From the NCBI GenBank assembly GCA_030762895.1, contig CM061062.1:101352874-101416873 (forward strand): 64,000 bases of DNA, written 5' to 3'. The notes beneath the pieces are model-generated. The model worked only from the letters and a program-made list of their open reading frames with translations, was not told where the DNA came from and ran no database searches. A program made the translations under genes and the position numbers. How positions within the stretch are numbered: position 1 is the first letter of the stretch; each line of letters starts with the position of its first letter. Shown piece after piece: positions 48,598-60,410 of the stretch. This DNA comes from Sophora flavescens. Its lineage: Eukaryota; Streptophyta; Magnoliopsida; Fabales; Fabaceae.

Positions 48598-48675
48598 GTT
48601 GCTTACATTTGCAAGGAATCGAACCCAACCCATGAACGTTCAATGCACACCACTTTACCGCTAGGCTAAGCAATT
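48598..48675 (-). mobile_element. tRNA-derived SINE head (Pol III promoter relic)
   Basis: On the minus strand TAGCCTAGCGG (48668-48658) fits an A box. GGTTCGATTCC (48625-48615) is a perfect B box, 30-odd bases downstream. The rest of the cloverleaf is not recognisable, so this is more likely a SINE or tRNA-like relic than a working tRNA gene. Confidence 0.5.
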
Positions 48676-48873
48676 ATTGATAGTAATGCTTGAAAATATT
48701 ATATATATACTTAAAATTAACTATAAAATTTACATATTTAACATATATAAGTTTATCCAGTTCAACCAGTGAATCACTCACATAATCATATTATCTTCTA
48801 AAAAATTAAATATTTAAAAATTAGAACGAGCTTCTAAAAAATATGTGATAGATAATAATATTTAATCCTAGTA

Positions 48874-49153
48874 TACTCCATCGGGTCCACGATATAAGAA
48901 ACAAAACCCTAAAATACACAGACTAAGGAAATGTATTGGAATGAGTTAATTGTAATTAATACTCATATAAATTTCCAAAAACACCCCTTATAATTTTAAT
49001 TAATATTTTGATGGCTTATAATTAATTATAGTAATAAATAAGGGCAATATTGGAAGCTAACATTTAATATGTATGAAAATTGATGCATATTTCTTATATT
49101 GTGGACCAAAAAAATGACTCATTTGTTTCTTATATTGTGGACCGAAGAGAGTA
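48874..49153. mobile_element. Stowaway-like MITE (left arm)
   Basis: TA-CTCCATCGGGTCCACGATA at the left pairs with TA-CTCTCTTCGGTCCACAATA (reverse complement of the right end). Both continue ATAAGAAACAAA. TA at both edges is the usual Tc1/mariner-type duplication. It is non-coding, and a relative lies at the equivalent place in the right arm. Confidence 0.75.
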
Positions 49154-49226
49154 ATATTTTTAATGGTTTATGCATTGAAAAATGACATTGATAATGTCAT
49201 TTTGTTTACCTAATCGCTCGACCATT

Positions 49227-49849
49227 GGTAGGCATGGCAATAAAACCTGAACCCACTGGTACCAACCTGAACCCGTCCCGACTTTGACGGGGAAAACCCG
49301 ACCTGACTTGGGATGGGAGCGGGGATGGGAATACACATACCTGCCCCAAACCCGAACTCATCCTATTGTTTATGTAATTATAATAATATTCTCATATATC
49401 TATGTATGGTACTAGATTTGTTTTGATGGAAGGTTCCATTCTGTATAAAATAGTAATTTTTTAAAAAATTACATAACACTTGATTGTGCTTTTATATATT
49501 TTCTATCATTGTTATTTGAAGCATAACAGAGTGCTTTTAAAGTATTAGTTTCTTTTTAATTTGTAGCTAAAAGAAAATTAAATTGTAGTTTTTGGTTGAT
49601 TGTTTTAATTACGTGAATGTTTTATTTGCTTATTTTTTGGAAGTATAATTTTTGAGTTGTTAATTGCAATTAAAGCAAAATAATTTTTAAATTTGGTTAT
49701 TATTCATTGACGGGGACGGGGACCCGTGGGGAAACCCGATCCCCACTAGGAGCGGGGGATAGGGATCTATTTTCCAAACCTCAAGGGGAAGGAGGTGGGG
49801 TTGGGGAAGGCAAAACCCGCCCCCACCCCACCCCATTGCTAACCCTAAT
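49227..49849. mobile_element. GC-rich-ended TIR element, probably hAT-type MITE
   Basis: The ends are TAGGCATGGCAATAAAACC and (reverse complement) TTAGGGTTAGCAATGGGG, followed by CCC/GGG-rich arms (GACGGGGAAAACCCGACC and CGGGGACCCGTGGGGAAAC). The right arm of the long inverted repeat lacks it (CGCTAGACCATAGCTAG without insertion), which shows it inserted after the duplication. It is non-coding. Confidence 0.65.
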
Positions 49850-50096
49850 AGCTAGGGGTATAACAGGTCGGTTTGGTTCGATTTTAGGTGGGGGAAAATC
49901 CGAACGAATTCAAAAAAAAGGTTTGTTTTGTTCAGTTTTGAGAATTTTTCCTACAAAACACGATTCAAAGCAAAACATTTAAGAATGATTTGGTTTGGTT
50001 CAGAGCCGAACATTATTAAATTTTAAAATATAAATATTAAGTATATTAAATATGAAAATTTATATAAAAAATAAATTTAATAAATAATAAACTATT

Positions 50097-51935
50097 TGTT
50101 AGACTCAATAATTTAGAGATTTTGATATATGACAAATACAATTTAATGTGTATGCAAGTGTTTTTAGTGTCAAATTGTAAAGACGTGTATCAAGCAATAA
50201 TCAACAAGTTCAGTGAGCAATTAAAGGAGAATATTCAAGGAAGAACTTGAAGGAATCGAAAGAGCTACATGGAGGAGTCAAAGAACAAAGACGGAGATCA
50301 AAGGAATCATCAAGACAAAATCTTAACGGAGAAATTAGATTTAAGTCTTAGATGATCTGTAAGAGAAAGAAATCTCTTAGTCACAAAGAAGCTCAATCAA
50401 AAAGATGCATGAAGAGAATCATTTTTCATAACCTGCATTAAAAGGAATAAGTTTTCGTTAATGAAAATGATTTTTGGAAATAAAATTTCATAAGAAATAC
50501 TCGTCCAACACAAGGAATAGAAGCGCACGTTCAACACAAGTGATAGAAGCGCACGTCCAAACACAAGTGATAGAACCGCACGTCCAACACAAGTGATAGA
50601 AGCGCACGTCCAACACAAGTGATAGAAGTGCATGTCCAACACAAGTGATAGAAGCGGACGTCCACTAAAGTGACACAAGCGCTCTTTCACTAAAGTGATA
50701 CAAGCGCTCGTCCACTAAAGTGACAGAAGCGCTCGTCCACACATGTCTTTGGACTTGCTAAGATCTTAATGAGAAGATCCGTCTAATGACGTGGCATATG
50801 AAGCTTGTCCACTAGCCCGTCCGAATGTAAAATCTTAATGGCTAGATGGACGCGGTTATTTTCAAGATGGACGCAAATTCTATAAGAACTATCAGAATCT
50901 TATTTCAAGAACCAGAATCAAGAAAACAGATTCTGTTAATCAGATCCAAATCTGTTTTGATTGATCCCAATGACTATAACTTGTTTTCTATATAAAGAGG
51001 GATCAAAGGAACACTTAAACATATATCGATCATTACATACGAAATCAAATTGTGAAAATCATTCATCTTCTTTCTTGAGCTTATTGTGAAAAGAGTGTTT
51101 CATTCTCATAAGTGCTTCAATTTGTTTATCTGACTATTGAGAGTTATGAATCAACTTTTGTTTTACTTTTGATTGTAGAGAGAGAGAGAGAGTCTCTCTG
51201 AATGATTAGGGTGAGGTATCCCTAAGGTTGAACATTGATGCTCTTCACAAGAGTGTGGTATCTCGAAGTGAAGGAGTGCTCTGTGGTGTGAAGGTTTTTC
51301 AAGCTACCTGGTAAAGCTTGTGTGTTAGTGTGTGAAATCCCACAGGTGGAGTGGGGACTAGATGTAGGTTACGGTGGAGGTGACTGAACCAGGATAAATC
51401 TGGTTGTATAGTATCTCTAAACTCAAACTCCTTTACTTTCTGTTTATGAGCAAGAACCTGTGATTTTGATGTTTAAAGTTCAATATAATTTCTGTTCTTG
51501 ATCTGTATAAACTGTATTGAAACCTGAGTTCGGTTGTAAACAAGATTGTGTCATCTGCGTTCAAAACTGAGTTGATCAAAACCATTCTTGATTGCTGAAA
51601 CTGAAACCTGCAAGTTTGTTCTTGATTGTTAATGCTTATATCTGAAACTTGCATAACTTGTTCTTAATCTTTAAAGGTTTAATCAGTTTCTGCATTTTGT
51701 TATTACTGAGTTATTAAACTTGAATATATTCTGAATTAATCTTTATTATCCTCATCACCTTCTATTTAAGATTTTATATAAACCCTTCATTGATCTTGTA
51801 AAAGATCATGAGGCCACAAATCCGCAACTCTGATTTGAAAAGATTTGAAAAGTTTTGTGAAAAAATTTTAAGAGGGAAATATTTTTTGAAAACTCAATTC
51901 ACCCCCCTTCTTGAGTCGTTGAAGGCAAAACAACA
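50097..51935. mobile_element. Solo LTR (1839 bp)
   Basis: Starts TGTTAGACTCAATAATT and ends GGCAAAACAACA. The 5-bp duplication CTATT is on both sides (50092-50096, 51936-51940). There is no coding region, primer site or purine tract between the ends, so it is a single LTR left by recombination. A TATA box (CTATATAAAG, 50988-50997) and the CACCCCCCTTCTTGAG tail suggest plus orientation. The size and C-rich 3' end suggest a copia lineage with large LTRs (SIRE/Maximus-like), but this is a guess. Confidence 0.88.
50502..50740. repeat. 26-bp minisatellite inside the solo LTR
   Basis: About nine copies of CGTCCAACACAAGTGATAGA-AGCGCA lie head to tail. The later copies read CCACTAAAGTGACAGAAGCG. A minus-strand open frame across it is an artefact of the repeat. 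Confidence 0.92.
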
Positions 51936-52099
51936 CTATTAATATATATAAATATAAGTATATAATAAATATTCAATATTAAAGTATATAGGTAAATATC
52001 AAAATATAATAATTAGTTCGGTTTGGTTTGGTTTCAGAATCCTTGAACTCGAGAACTGAACCAATCACCATCGGGTTTAGTTTGGTTTGGCTCTGAAGA

Positions 52100-53930
52100 T
52101 GTAACGCCCTTCGTTACATTAGTAACCCAAAACAAAATCGATGAAAATCCTTTGAAGAATTTAAAATTAAAAACATACATGTCATAAAAAAAATTCTCAA
52201 CTTAATCAGGTATGAAAATACCTCATATTAATTAAAATAGTGATAAAGTATCCAATGTGATAATATATTAGTAAATCCATAAATCCAAATAAAAACCAAA
52301 AGCCTCAAAAAAAAAAAAAACGGGCGTCTATTAATAAACCCAACGATAAATAAAAAAAAGTCTGGCCACATACGACTCCTTATTTAAGAAAGTACTAACC
52401 AAGCTAAGGATAATAACTAAGAAAATTCGCTAAGTCTTCAGTCCTCTTCAGTTTCAGTGGCGTCGTACTCGTGCTCTGAAAACAACACTTTTAATGAGAC
52501 ATAATCCCAGTGAATAAAAATCATTTAATGAAAAGGTTCGCAAATAGTGTTGTTCTCAGTCGGTGCGGTAACCGGAAAAACATTCATGGTACCCTCTAAT
52601 TTTTAAAATATTGAATATAATAAACCTCCAAAATAATGATATATATAAATAAAATTAATGTCAAGCATTTAAAGCACAAACTCATAAACTCAGCAACGGT
52701 CACATCTCATTGCATTTAATCACATTCACAATGCAACTCCACACAATGCAACTCCACTAACATGACTCGGTGATTCCCAGAATCACTTAACTTGACTCTT
52801 TGGTTCCCAGAACCGGTGTGAATCCCAGATCCACTAAGGTCTATGAGCTCATATCCATGCAATGGCCTTCCCCATCCCAGATGGAGGTATCTAATATTCC
52901 ATCCCAGATGTGAATATTTTAATAATTTGATATCCCATCCCAGATGGTGATATCTCTCATCCTATTCCCGGAATAGAATGTACACCGTCATCCCTCCCCG
53001 GAAGGTGATAACCAACTCATGCATAATGCAATATGTCATCCCAGATGACTTTCAAGGTTTTCCAACTTTATCTGTTAATAACAATGTTACAATGTCATGC
53101 CAAACCAACACTATAACGTCATATTATACATATTAAAGATTGTTAATCAACAATAATTCATACTGTAATTAAACAAATTTTAATTTAGAAACCATTGAAC
53201 AAAACATGCTTAAAATAACTTGTTACGGGAACGGGTTCACAAAACATGAACTTACATTCCAATTTCTAATTTAAATTGGCCTTCATCAGTAGAATAGAGT
53301 TTCACGTAATAGGGAAAGAATTAATCACACTACAAATAATGAATTTGACTTTGACAATTGTTTTGCCATCAAACAATCAAAATAAAGAATGTACAACAAT
53401 TCCAAAAAATTAATATAAAGCTATTTATTTATAGATTCCAGGAAAATATATTTAATAATTCGATTCATCTAACAACATCTCAAAATAATTTTAGAGTCTC
53501 AAATCAAGAATCAAGAACCCTAAAATATTTTACTATTTCCAAAAGACAAAGTTACATGTAGAAGCATCAAATTATCTGTACCATGAAAGTGTGAGAAAAG
53601 TTATTTTTACTCACATTTTCCAGACCTTCAATGTGCTCTAAAAATTACGTATGATAAGGATTTGCACTTCCCTAAAAATTTCCCTCCCGTTTGGTGACGT
53701 TCTTGGATCTATTTTGTTACGGTTGTACTGACAAGAAAGAATGGATCCGGCGAAAATGTTAAACTCTCTGCGGCGCTCCTGTTCACGCTCCTCTTTGTTT
53801 TTCGGTTACTATTCCTTACACTATATATATAGTGTCAGCGCTAGGTTGCTCCTTTTGTTTTCTTTTTATTTTTTTATTTTTATTCTGCTTGGGCTTAACG
53901 CCCAAGTGTCTCTCCTTTTTTTTTTTTCCA

Positions 53931-53978
<48 letters not shown>

Positions 53979-54144
53979 GCATTCTTTATAATAGTTAATA
54001 AATTTTAATAAATACTTATACTATCAAATTTTTACACTAAATCTCTTATTTATATATTTTATTTGCACTATACTTTTTAACAACTCAATACTTTTTTTTA
54101 TCAATTTAATTATATTAATTATATGGGAATTTTAGGATGTTACA
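52100..54144 (-). repeat. LTR 1 (3' LTR of the outer gypsy element)
   Basis: 2045 bp, TGTAACGCCCTTCGTTACAT...TTTTAGGATGTTACA on the plus strand. It contains the dyad CATCCCAGATG at 52873, 52900, 52936 and 53037 and a (TA)n tract at about 53935-53972. By eye it is about 97 percent alike to LTR 3 over the first 500 bases. Confidence 0.92.
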
Positions 54145-54160
54145 TTTTCTCCCCTCCTTT
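54145..54160 (-). other. Polypurine tract of the gypsy element
   Basis: On the minus strand AAAGGAGGGGAGAAAA directly precedes the 3' LTR start TGTAACATCC. This is the plus-strand priming site of reverse transcription. Confidence 0.9.
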
Positions 54161-54234
54161 AAGAATTTCTTCCCCGAAATTATTATCATACCTATCTAAC
54201 CAAGCAACATAGATTGAAGGTAGTACAATGCTAT

Positions 54235-57200
54235 TTATGTTTCTTTGTTGAAGAGATCCGAATAATGAAGTGTAACATCTTCCTCAAGCTCCCAAGTAGC
54301 TTCCTCTGGAATCAATCCCTCCCAAACCACCTTCACCAATGGGATCGTCTTGTTCCTCGGAATTTTAGTGCTCTTGTCAATGATATCTGAATAGGCTTGG
54401 ACTTAAAGGTTAAATTATCCCTCAATTGTACTAACCCAGGAGCTATCACGTGTGAAACAGTTGGTACATACTTCCGGAGTTGAGAAACATGGAAGACGTC
54501 TTGGAGATTTGACAATTGTGGTGGAAAACCCAATGGATACGCAACATGCCCGACTCTCTGTAGGATTTGAAAAGGACCGATGAAATAAATAATTAGTTTT
54601 CTGAATGACATTGACCTCCCCATCCCAATCTTAGGAGTGACTCTCAACCACATGTTCCTCTTCCTAAAATTCTAAAGGCTTTCTTTTCTTCTCGGTAAAA
54701 CACTTTACCTATTCTGCACACTACGCATCTTTCCCTTAATTATTAGAATCTTAATTGTGGTCTATTGGATTAAATCTAGTCCTAACAAGATCTTCCCACC
54801 TACTTTACACTAACATAAAAGGGGACCTACACTTCCTCCCATATAGGGCCTCATAGGGTGCCATGCCTATACTTAGCGTGATATATATTGTCATACGCAA
54901 ACTCAATGAGAGGTAGGAATCTATCCCAACTATCTCCTTCATCCAGGACACACGCCCTAAGCATGTCCTCAAGGGTCTGAATGGTCCGCTCTGACTGACC
55001 ATCCGTTTGGGGATGATAGGCCGTGCTAAGGTTCGACTTAGTCCCAAAGGCTTGCTGAAAAGCTCTCCGAAATCTAGAGGTAAACCTAGGGTCTCCATCC
55101 GACACTATAGATGTGGGTATCCCATGAAGCTTGACTATTTCCTTGATATAGAGGTATGCCAACTTGTCTAAGCTATAGGTTGCCTTAATTGGCAAAAAGT
55201 GGGCAGACTTGGTCAACCTATCCACTATCACCCAAATGGCGTCTAAGCCCAAACGCGTCTTAGGTAACCCCATCACAAAGTCCATAGAAATTCTCTCCCA
55301 CTTCCATTCTGGAATCTCCAAGGACTGCAACAACCCCGAAGGCTTCTGATATTCTATCTTAACCTTTTGGCACACTAAACACCTAGCTACGAAGCTAGCC
55401 ACATCCTTTTTCATTCCTGGCCACCAATACATCCTCTTAAGGTCTTGGTACCTCTTAGTTATCCCAAGATGTATGGTAAGCTTTCCCTTACGAGCTTCCT
55501 CTAATATCTTCTCTCTAAGGCTCCCCTCCTTAGGAACAACGATCCTATTCTTAAACTTCACTAGCCCATCAACAGACAACTCATAACCCTCTTGTCCCAA
55601 CCGAGACTGCAACTCTTGGTCTAGAAGTTGTTCTCGCCTAACCTCATCTCTAAGGTCACTATTAATTTCCAACCTATTCAGCTTCAAACTTAAGACATTT
55701 AAGGACACATCCAACACCTCCAGATTCATGTCCCTAAACTTCTCCATAAGGTTCAGCTCTTGCACCATCAAGCTTGACACGTGTAGGGACTTCCTACTCA
55801 AAGCATCTGCCACCACATTGGCTTTTCCCGGATGGTACTTCAACTCGAAGTCATAGTCCTTAAGGAACTCCATCCACCTTCGTTGCCTCATGTTCAACTC
55901 CTCCTGGTCGAACATATATTTAAGGCTTTTATGGTCACTAAAAACTTCAAACGTTGCCCCATAAAGGTAATGCCTCCAAATCTTAAGGGCAAAAACCACA
56001 GCTGCTAGCTCTAGGTCATAGGTAGGGTAATTCCCCTCATGTGGCCTAAGCTGCCTAAAGGCATATGCTACCACCTTGCCCTCCTGCATTAAGACACATC
56101 CCAAACCATTCTTGGATGCGTCGCAGTACACCACAAAACTCACTAAGGGATCCGGTATAGTTAAGACTGGTGATGACACCAATCTCCTCTTAAGCTCTTG
56201 GAACCCGTCCTCACACTCCTGGTCCCACATAAAATGTTTCCCTTTTCTACTCAACTGGGTCAAAGGTAAGGCTAGTCTAGAGAACCCCTCTATGAACTTC
56301 CTATAGTAGCCAGCTAAACCTAAGAAACTTCTCACTTCGGTTACTGTCTTAGGTTGTTCCCATCCCAACACCGCATCAACTTTAGAGGAATCAACCGCTA
56401 CACCATCCTTTGAGATGGTGTGTCCTGAAAATTTTACCTCGTCTAGCCAAAACTCACACTTCTCTGGTTTGGCATAAAGACGCTCGTCCCTCGAGGTCTG
56501 CAACACCAACCTTAAGTGTTTTCCATGTTCTTCTGGTGTCCTAGAGTATATTGAAATATCATCTATGAACACCACCACAAACCTGTCCAAGAAGGTCCTA
56601 AAGATCTGATTTATGTAGTCCATGAAAATGGCTGGGGCGTTGGTCACACCAAAGGGCATCACTACATACTCATAGTGCCCATACCTTGTCCTAAAGGCTG
56701 TCTTAGGAATGTCCTCGCTTCTAACTCTAATCTTGATGGTATCCCGATCTTAGATCTATTTTGGAAAATACTGACGCTCCCCTTAACTGATCTAAGAGAT
56801 CATCTATCCTAGGCAAGGGATATTTGTTCTTGATGGTTACCTTATTCAGTTGCCTATAATCAACACACAACCTCATACTCCCATCCCTTTTTCTTCACTA
56901 AAAGCACTGGTGCTCCCCAAGGTGACACACTAGGCCTAATGAACCCCTTTTGTAACATACCTATATATGTTTCTTGAGCTCGTTCAACTCTAGAGGTGTT
57001 ATCTTGTAAGGCGCTACAGATATTAGTCTACTATTTGACACTAGATCCATGCTAAACTCAACTCCCTATTGAAACTTGCGCATCATAGAGATAGTCGCTA
57101 CATCATTGTCTGCCCCTATAGTAGCAGTGAATGAGAGTATGTATCCTTGAGCTCTCTAAACCAAACACTTATCACAAGAAACGACGAATAAAATACGGGT

Positions 57201-57400
57201 CGACACCGAAAATCAAAAGACATTGGGTGTGAAGAGATAAGGATATTTTTGTCAGAATACTTATGGCAATGAGTCTAGATGTCAATAAGTCAATACCAAG
57301 AATAACATACAATACGTAAATAAAAATAAGTTTGATGTCATAAGGAGTGTCTTGATGCACAAGGAAACAATTTAAACAACCAATGGAAGAACAAGAATAT
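54235..57400 (-). pseudogene. Gypsy pol: protease end, RT, RNase H, integrase, chromodomain (broken)
   Basis: From the right: a decayed protease end (VILGIDLLTSRL), VSNSRLISVAPYKITPLELN, RT with SEDIPKTAFRTRYGHYEYVV, MPFGVTNAPAIF and the catalytic FIDDISIYS. RNase H follows (VVYCDASKNGLGCVLMQ, ADALSRKSLH), then integrase with a zinc-finger remnant (GITKRYQDLKRMYWWPG, CLVCQKVK), core (MDFVMGLPKTRLGLDAIWVI, YHPQTDGQSERTIQTLEDML) and a chromodomain tail (KVVWEGLIPEEATWELEED) stopping at 54235. The one long open frame is 56662-54851. Frame slips lie near 56740-56890 and 54850-54650, and stops upstream of RT. Chromodomains steer such elements to heterochromatin. No working polyprotein is left. Confidence 0.93.
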
Positions 57401-57471
57401 CCCTATAGGAGTAGAAACCTATGAACCAAAGGACAAATGAAAGATTAACATCTCCAAATTTTCACACATGA

Positions 57472-59249
57472 TGTAACGCCCTTTGTTACATTAGTGATCC
57501 CAAGATAAAATCAATAAAATATCCTTTAAAACATTTAATTAAAACATATATCTCATAAAGAAAATTAGAAAAAACATTAAAGTCTGAAAATGCCTCATAT
57601 TAAATAATACAGTATTAAATTGTCCATGTAATGAATATAGATATAAATAAATAAATAAATAAAAATCAAAAACCTCAAAACCGGGCGTCTAATTACAATC
57701 CTAACGATAAATAATTGCGTCTAGCCACATACGACTCCTTATTTAAGAACAAACTAACCAAACTAGAAAGATTATCTAATGGTGTCCACTAAGTCTTCAC
57801 GCCTCTTCAGCCTCAATGACGTCCTCCTCGTGCTCTGAAAACAATGCTTAATAATGAGATATAAAATCCTAGTGATCAACAATACAGTTTTATAAAAACA
57901 TTTTCGAAAATAGCATTGTTCTCAGCCGGTGCGGTAATCCGGAAAAATGTTCATGGTACCCGCTAGTTTTTAAAATATTGAATATAATAAATCACCAAAA
58001 TAATGATATATATAAATAAAATTAATGTCAAGCATTTAAAGCACAAACTCATAAACTCAGCAACGGTCACATCTCATTGCATTTAATCACATTCACCATG
58101 CAAACTCTACACAATGCAACTCCACTAACATGACTCGGTGATTCCCAGAATCACTTAATTTGACTCTTTGGTTCCCAGAACCGGTGTGAATCCCAGATCC
58201 ACTAAGGTCTATGAGCTCATATCCATGCAATGGCGTCCCACTGCCTTCCCCATCCCAGATGGAGGTATCTAATATTCCATCCCAGATGTGAATATTTTCA
58301 ATAAATTGATATCCCATCCCAGATGGTGATATCTCTCATCCTATTCCCGGAATAGAATGTACAACCGTCACCCCTTCCCGAAGGTGATGACCAACTCATA
58401 TGTACCATGCAACATGTCATCCCGGATGATCATCAAATGTCATCCCAGATGACTACCAAATATTTCCTCAAACTCCATGCAGCAATTACATAGACACTAT
58501 AACAGGATTTAAAATACAAACACAACCATAACATATAAGTTCTTAATATAATTTATGCTTGTTATAGTACATGTATTCACTCACAGGGGCGTGGCATATA
58601 TGTATCAATAGAAATCATCTAATATCAAACTTAAATAATGTTATGCCACTGCAATAAGGTTACGCACGATGCGAAAATTTGGGCATCTATTTAGCTATTT
58701 ATTTTCTTTATCATTATCATTTTATTGCATCAAACATTAATAGAATAACAAGAAAATTACACTCACTAAACCAATTCATCAAGTGACGTGAAAATATTTC
58801 AGAGTTCCAAATAAAAATCATGTACTCTAAAATCTTAATTTTTGTAATTAAACAAATCTATATAACAAAGCTTCAATCAATTGTACCATGAAAGTGTGAG
58901 AAAAAGTATTTTTACTCACCTTTTGCAGACCTCCAATGTGCTCTAAAAATTACGTATGATAAGGATTTGCGCTTCCCTAAAAATTTCTCCCCGATTTGGT
59001 GGCGTTCTTAGATCTGTGTTGTTACGGCTGTACTGACAACGAATGGAATTCTCTCCCTCGCCATACTCCCTCACTGTGCGGCTTCTCCAACTTACTGTGC
59101 GGCGCAGTGTCTAAAAATTGTTATGTTTTGTTGCCTTTCCTTTGACCCGGTCCCTGACGCCTTTTCCCTTATATTCTTTCATTATATACATATATTCTAA
59201 AACATTTACGGATTGACTTTTGGCAAAACAATCCCAAGCCCTATGCCAC

Positions 59250-59299
<50 letters not shown>

Positions 59300-59479
59300 T
59301 TACTGCACCTTAGGCGCATTAGGTTTTCTTTTTCTTTTCTTTTTTAATTTATTTTCTTTTTCCTTTTTTTTTGTTTCTTTATTGTTTATTTCTTTTTTTT
59401 TTTTATAGAATAACTAGGCCCACTTGACTTATGAGCTACCTCTAGGCCTCTACGTGAAAAGTCTGTACTTATGTTTACA

Positions 59480-59513
<34 letters not shown>

Positions 59514-59697
59514 AATTCATCATTCCCCTTGTAATTCCTAACCAACTCTAATAAATTTTATACTAACAAATCCTTTACACTAAACTTCTTAATTATATTC
59601 TATTTTTTTTATATCATTATTATTTATTTTTATTTTTTTATAACTTAATCTCTCTTTTTTTTTTAAATTAATTATATTAGAATTTTAGGATGTTACA
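57472..59697 (-). repeat. LTR 2 (3' LTR of a nested, related gypsy element)
   Basis: 2226 bp, starting TGTAACGCCCTTTGTTACAT and ending TTTTAGGATGTTACA. It is visibly more diverged from LTRs 1 and 3 than they are from each other. The right flank TTTTCTCCCCTCCTTAAAG is the purine tract of its own element. The left flank CATGA is pol sequence of the outer element and not a primer site. It contains (TA)n at 59255-59297 and 59484-59510. Confidence 0.88.
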
Positions 59698-59989
59698 TTT
59701 TCTCCCCTCCTTAAAGAATTTCGTCCCCGAAATTCATCTCATACACACGCGCCTATTGTAGCATATGTCGTATTCAAAACTAAAAGGTTACCATACCTTA
59801 GATAATAAAATCTGGGTATTGACGCACGATGTCCTCCTCCATCTCCCAGGAAGCATGTGAGTGAGGACAAAGCACGCTGAAAAGACTCGTGTTGGTCTGT
59901 GGGATCAGTCGTCAATCCACATAGCAGTCAGGGATGTTACACATGAAGGATGTATCAAGGGATGCGTTGTTCCCGAATCAGACAATATA

Positions 59990-60311
59990 ATAATTTTTTT
60001 TAACGAGTAGAAGAAATTCAGCCTCCTTCGGATCTAAGCTGCCTCAGAAAGAAGACGGATTGTTCTTCTTGAATTCGAACAGCCCCACGTGTTAAGGGTC
60101 CTAGGTTGCCACCACTTTATTAGTGACTGGCCTCCATTCCCTTCAGTTGACGGCGTGTCTCCGTCTGCCCTTGCATAGCTTTGGCCATATAATCCAAAGC
60201 TGCTGCAAGAGCAACATTCATCCCTCGCCTATTAGTCGCCATAAATCTGCTCACTACCAATGAAATACTGGGTTGAACAGGTCCAATATCCCAAAGAATA
60301 GCATGTAGCAT
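59990..60311 (-). pseudogene. Gypsy gag N-terminal remnant
   Basis: Minus-strand frames give MATNRRGMNVALAAALDYMA (from 60242) and then, in another frame and after breaks, LFEFKKNNPSSF and GSLDPKEAEFLL. These match the start of chromovirus gag (FxKxNPPxFxG..DPxxAE). About 150 bp separate it from the primer site. The rest of gag is gone: the sequence jumps at about 59950 to a 3'-end fragment next to LTR 2. Confidence 0.75.
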
Positions 60312-60394
60312 CTATAACTCTAACAAGCATCATATGCGCCCAAGTTTTATTTTAGAAAAAGCCCCATTACCACAGTCCGATTTAGAATCGAACT

Positions 60395-60406
60395 GCTCTG
60401 ATACCA
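60395..60406 (-). other. Primer-binding site of the gypsy element
   Basis: On the minus strand TGGTATCAGAGC lies four bases inside LTR 3. It is complementary to initiator methionine tRNA. It fixes LTR 3 as the 5' LTR and the element's direction as minus. Confidence 0.93.
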
Positions 60407-60410
60407 TAAA

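Larger units (their letters stand above)
48690..50090. repeat. Left arm of a diverged long inverted repeat
   Basis: Several blocks recur reverse-complemented near the end of the window. Examples are AACCAGTGAATCACTCACAT (right arm about 63460-63500), GAACGAGCTTCTAAAAAATA (about 63410-63430), TTTGTTTACCTAATCGCTCG (about 63045-63065) and GGTTTGGTTCGATTTTAGGT (about 63003-63020). The left arm is longer because a 620-bp element (49227-49849) is inserted in it but absent from the right arm. Confidence 0.75.

Noticed and set aside
48615..48668. True tRNA gene
   Set aside because: A and B boxes are good, but I cannot fold acceptor and anticodon stems; a SINE relic fits better.
50397..50690. 97-codon minus-strand frame with repeated LLSLVL-type text
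   Set aside because: It is produced by the 26-bp minisatellite, whose unit is not a multiple of three but happens to lack stops.
53741..53974. Open frame beginning MDPAKMLNSLRRS, also present at 62049
   Set aside because: Its conservation only reflects that both are copies of the same LTR. It runs antisense to the element and ends in the TA microsatellite.
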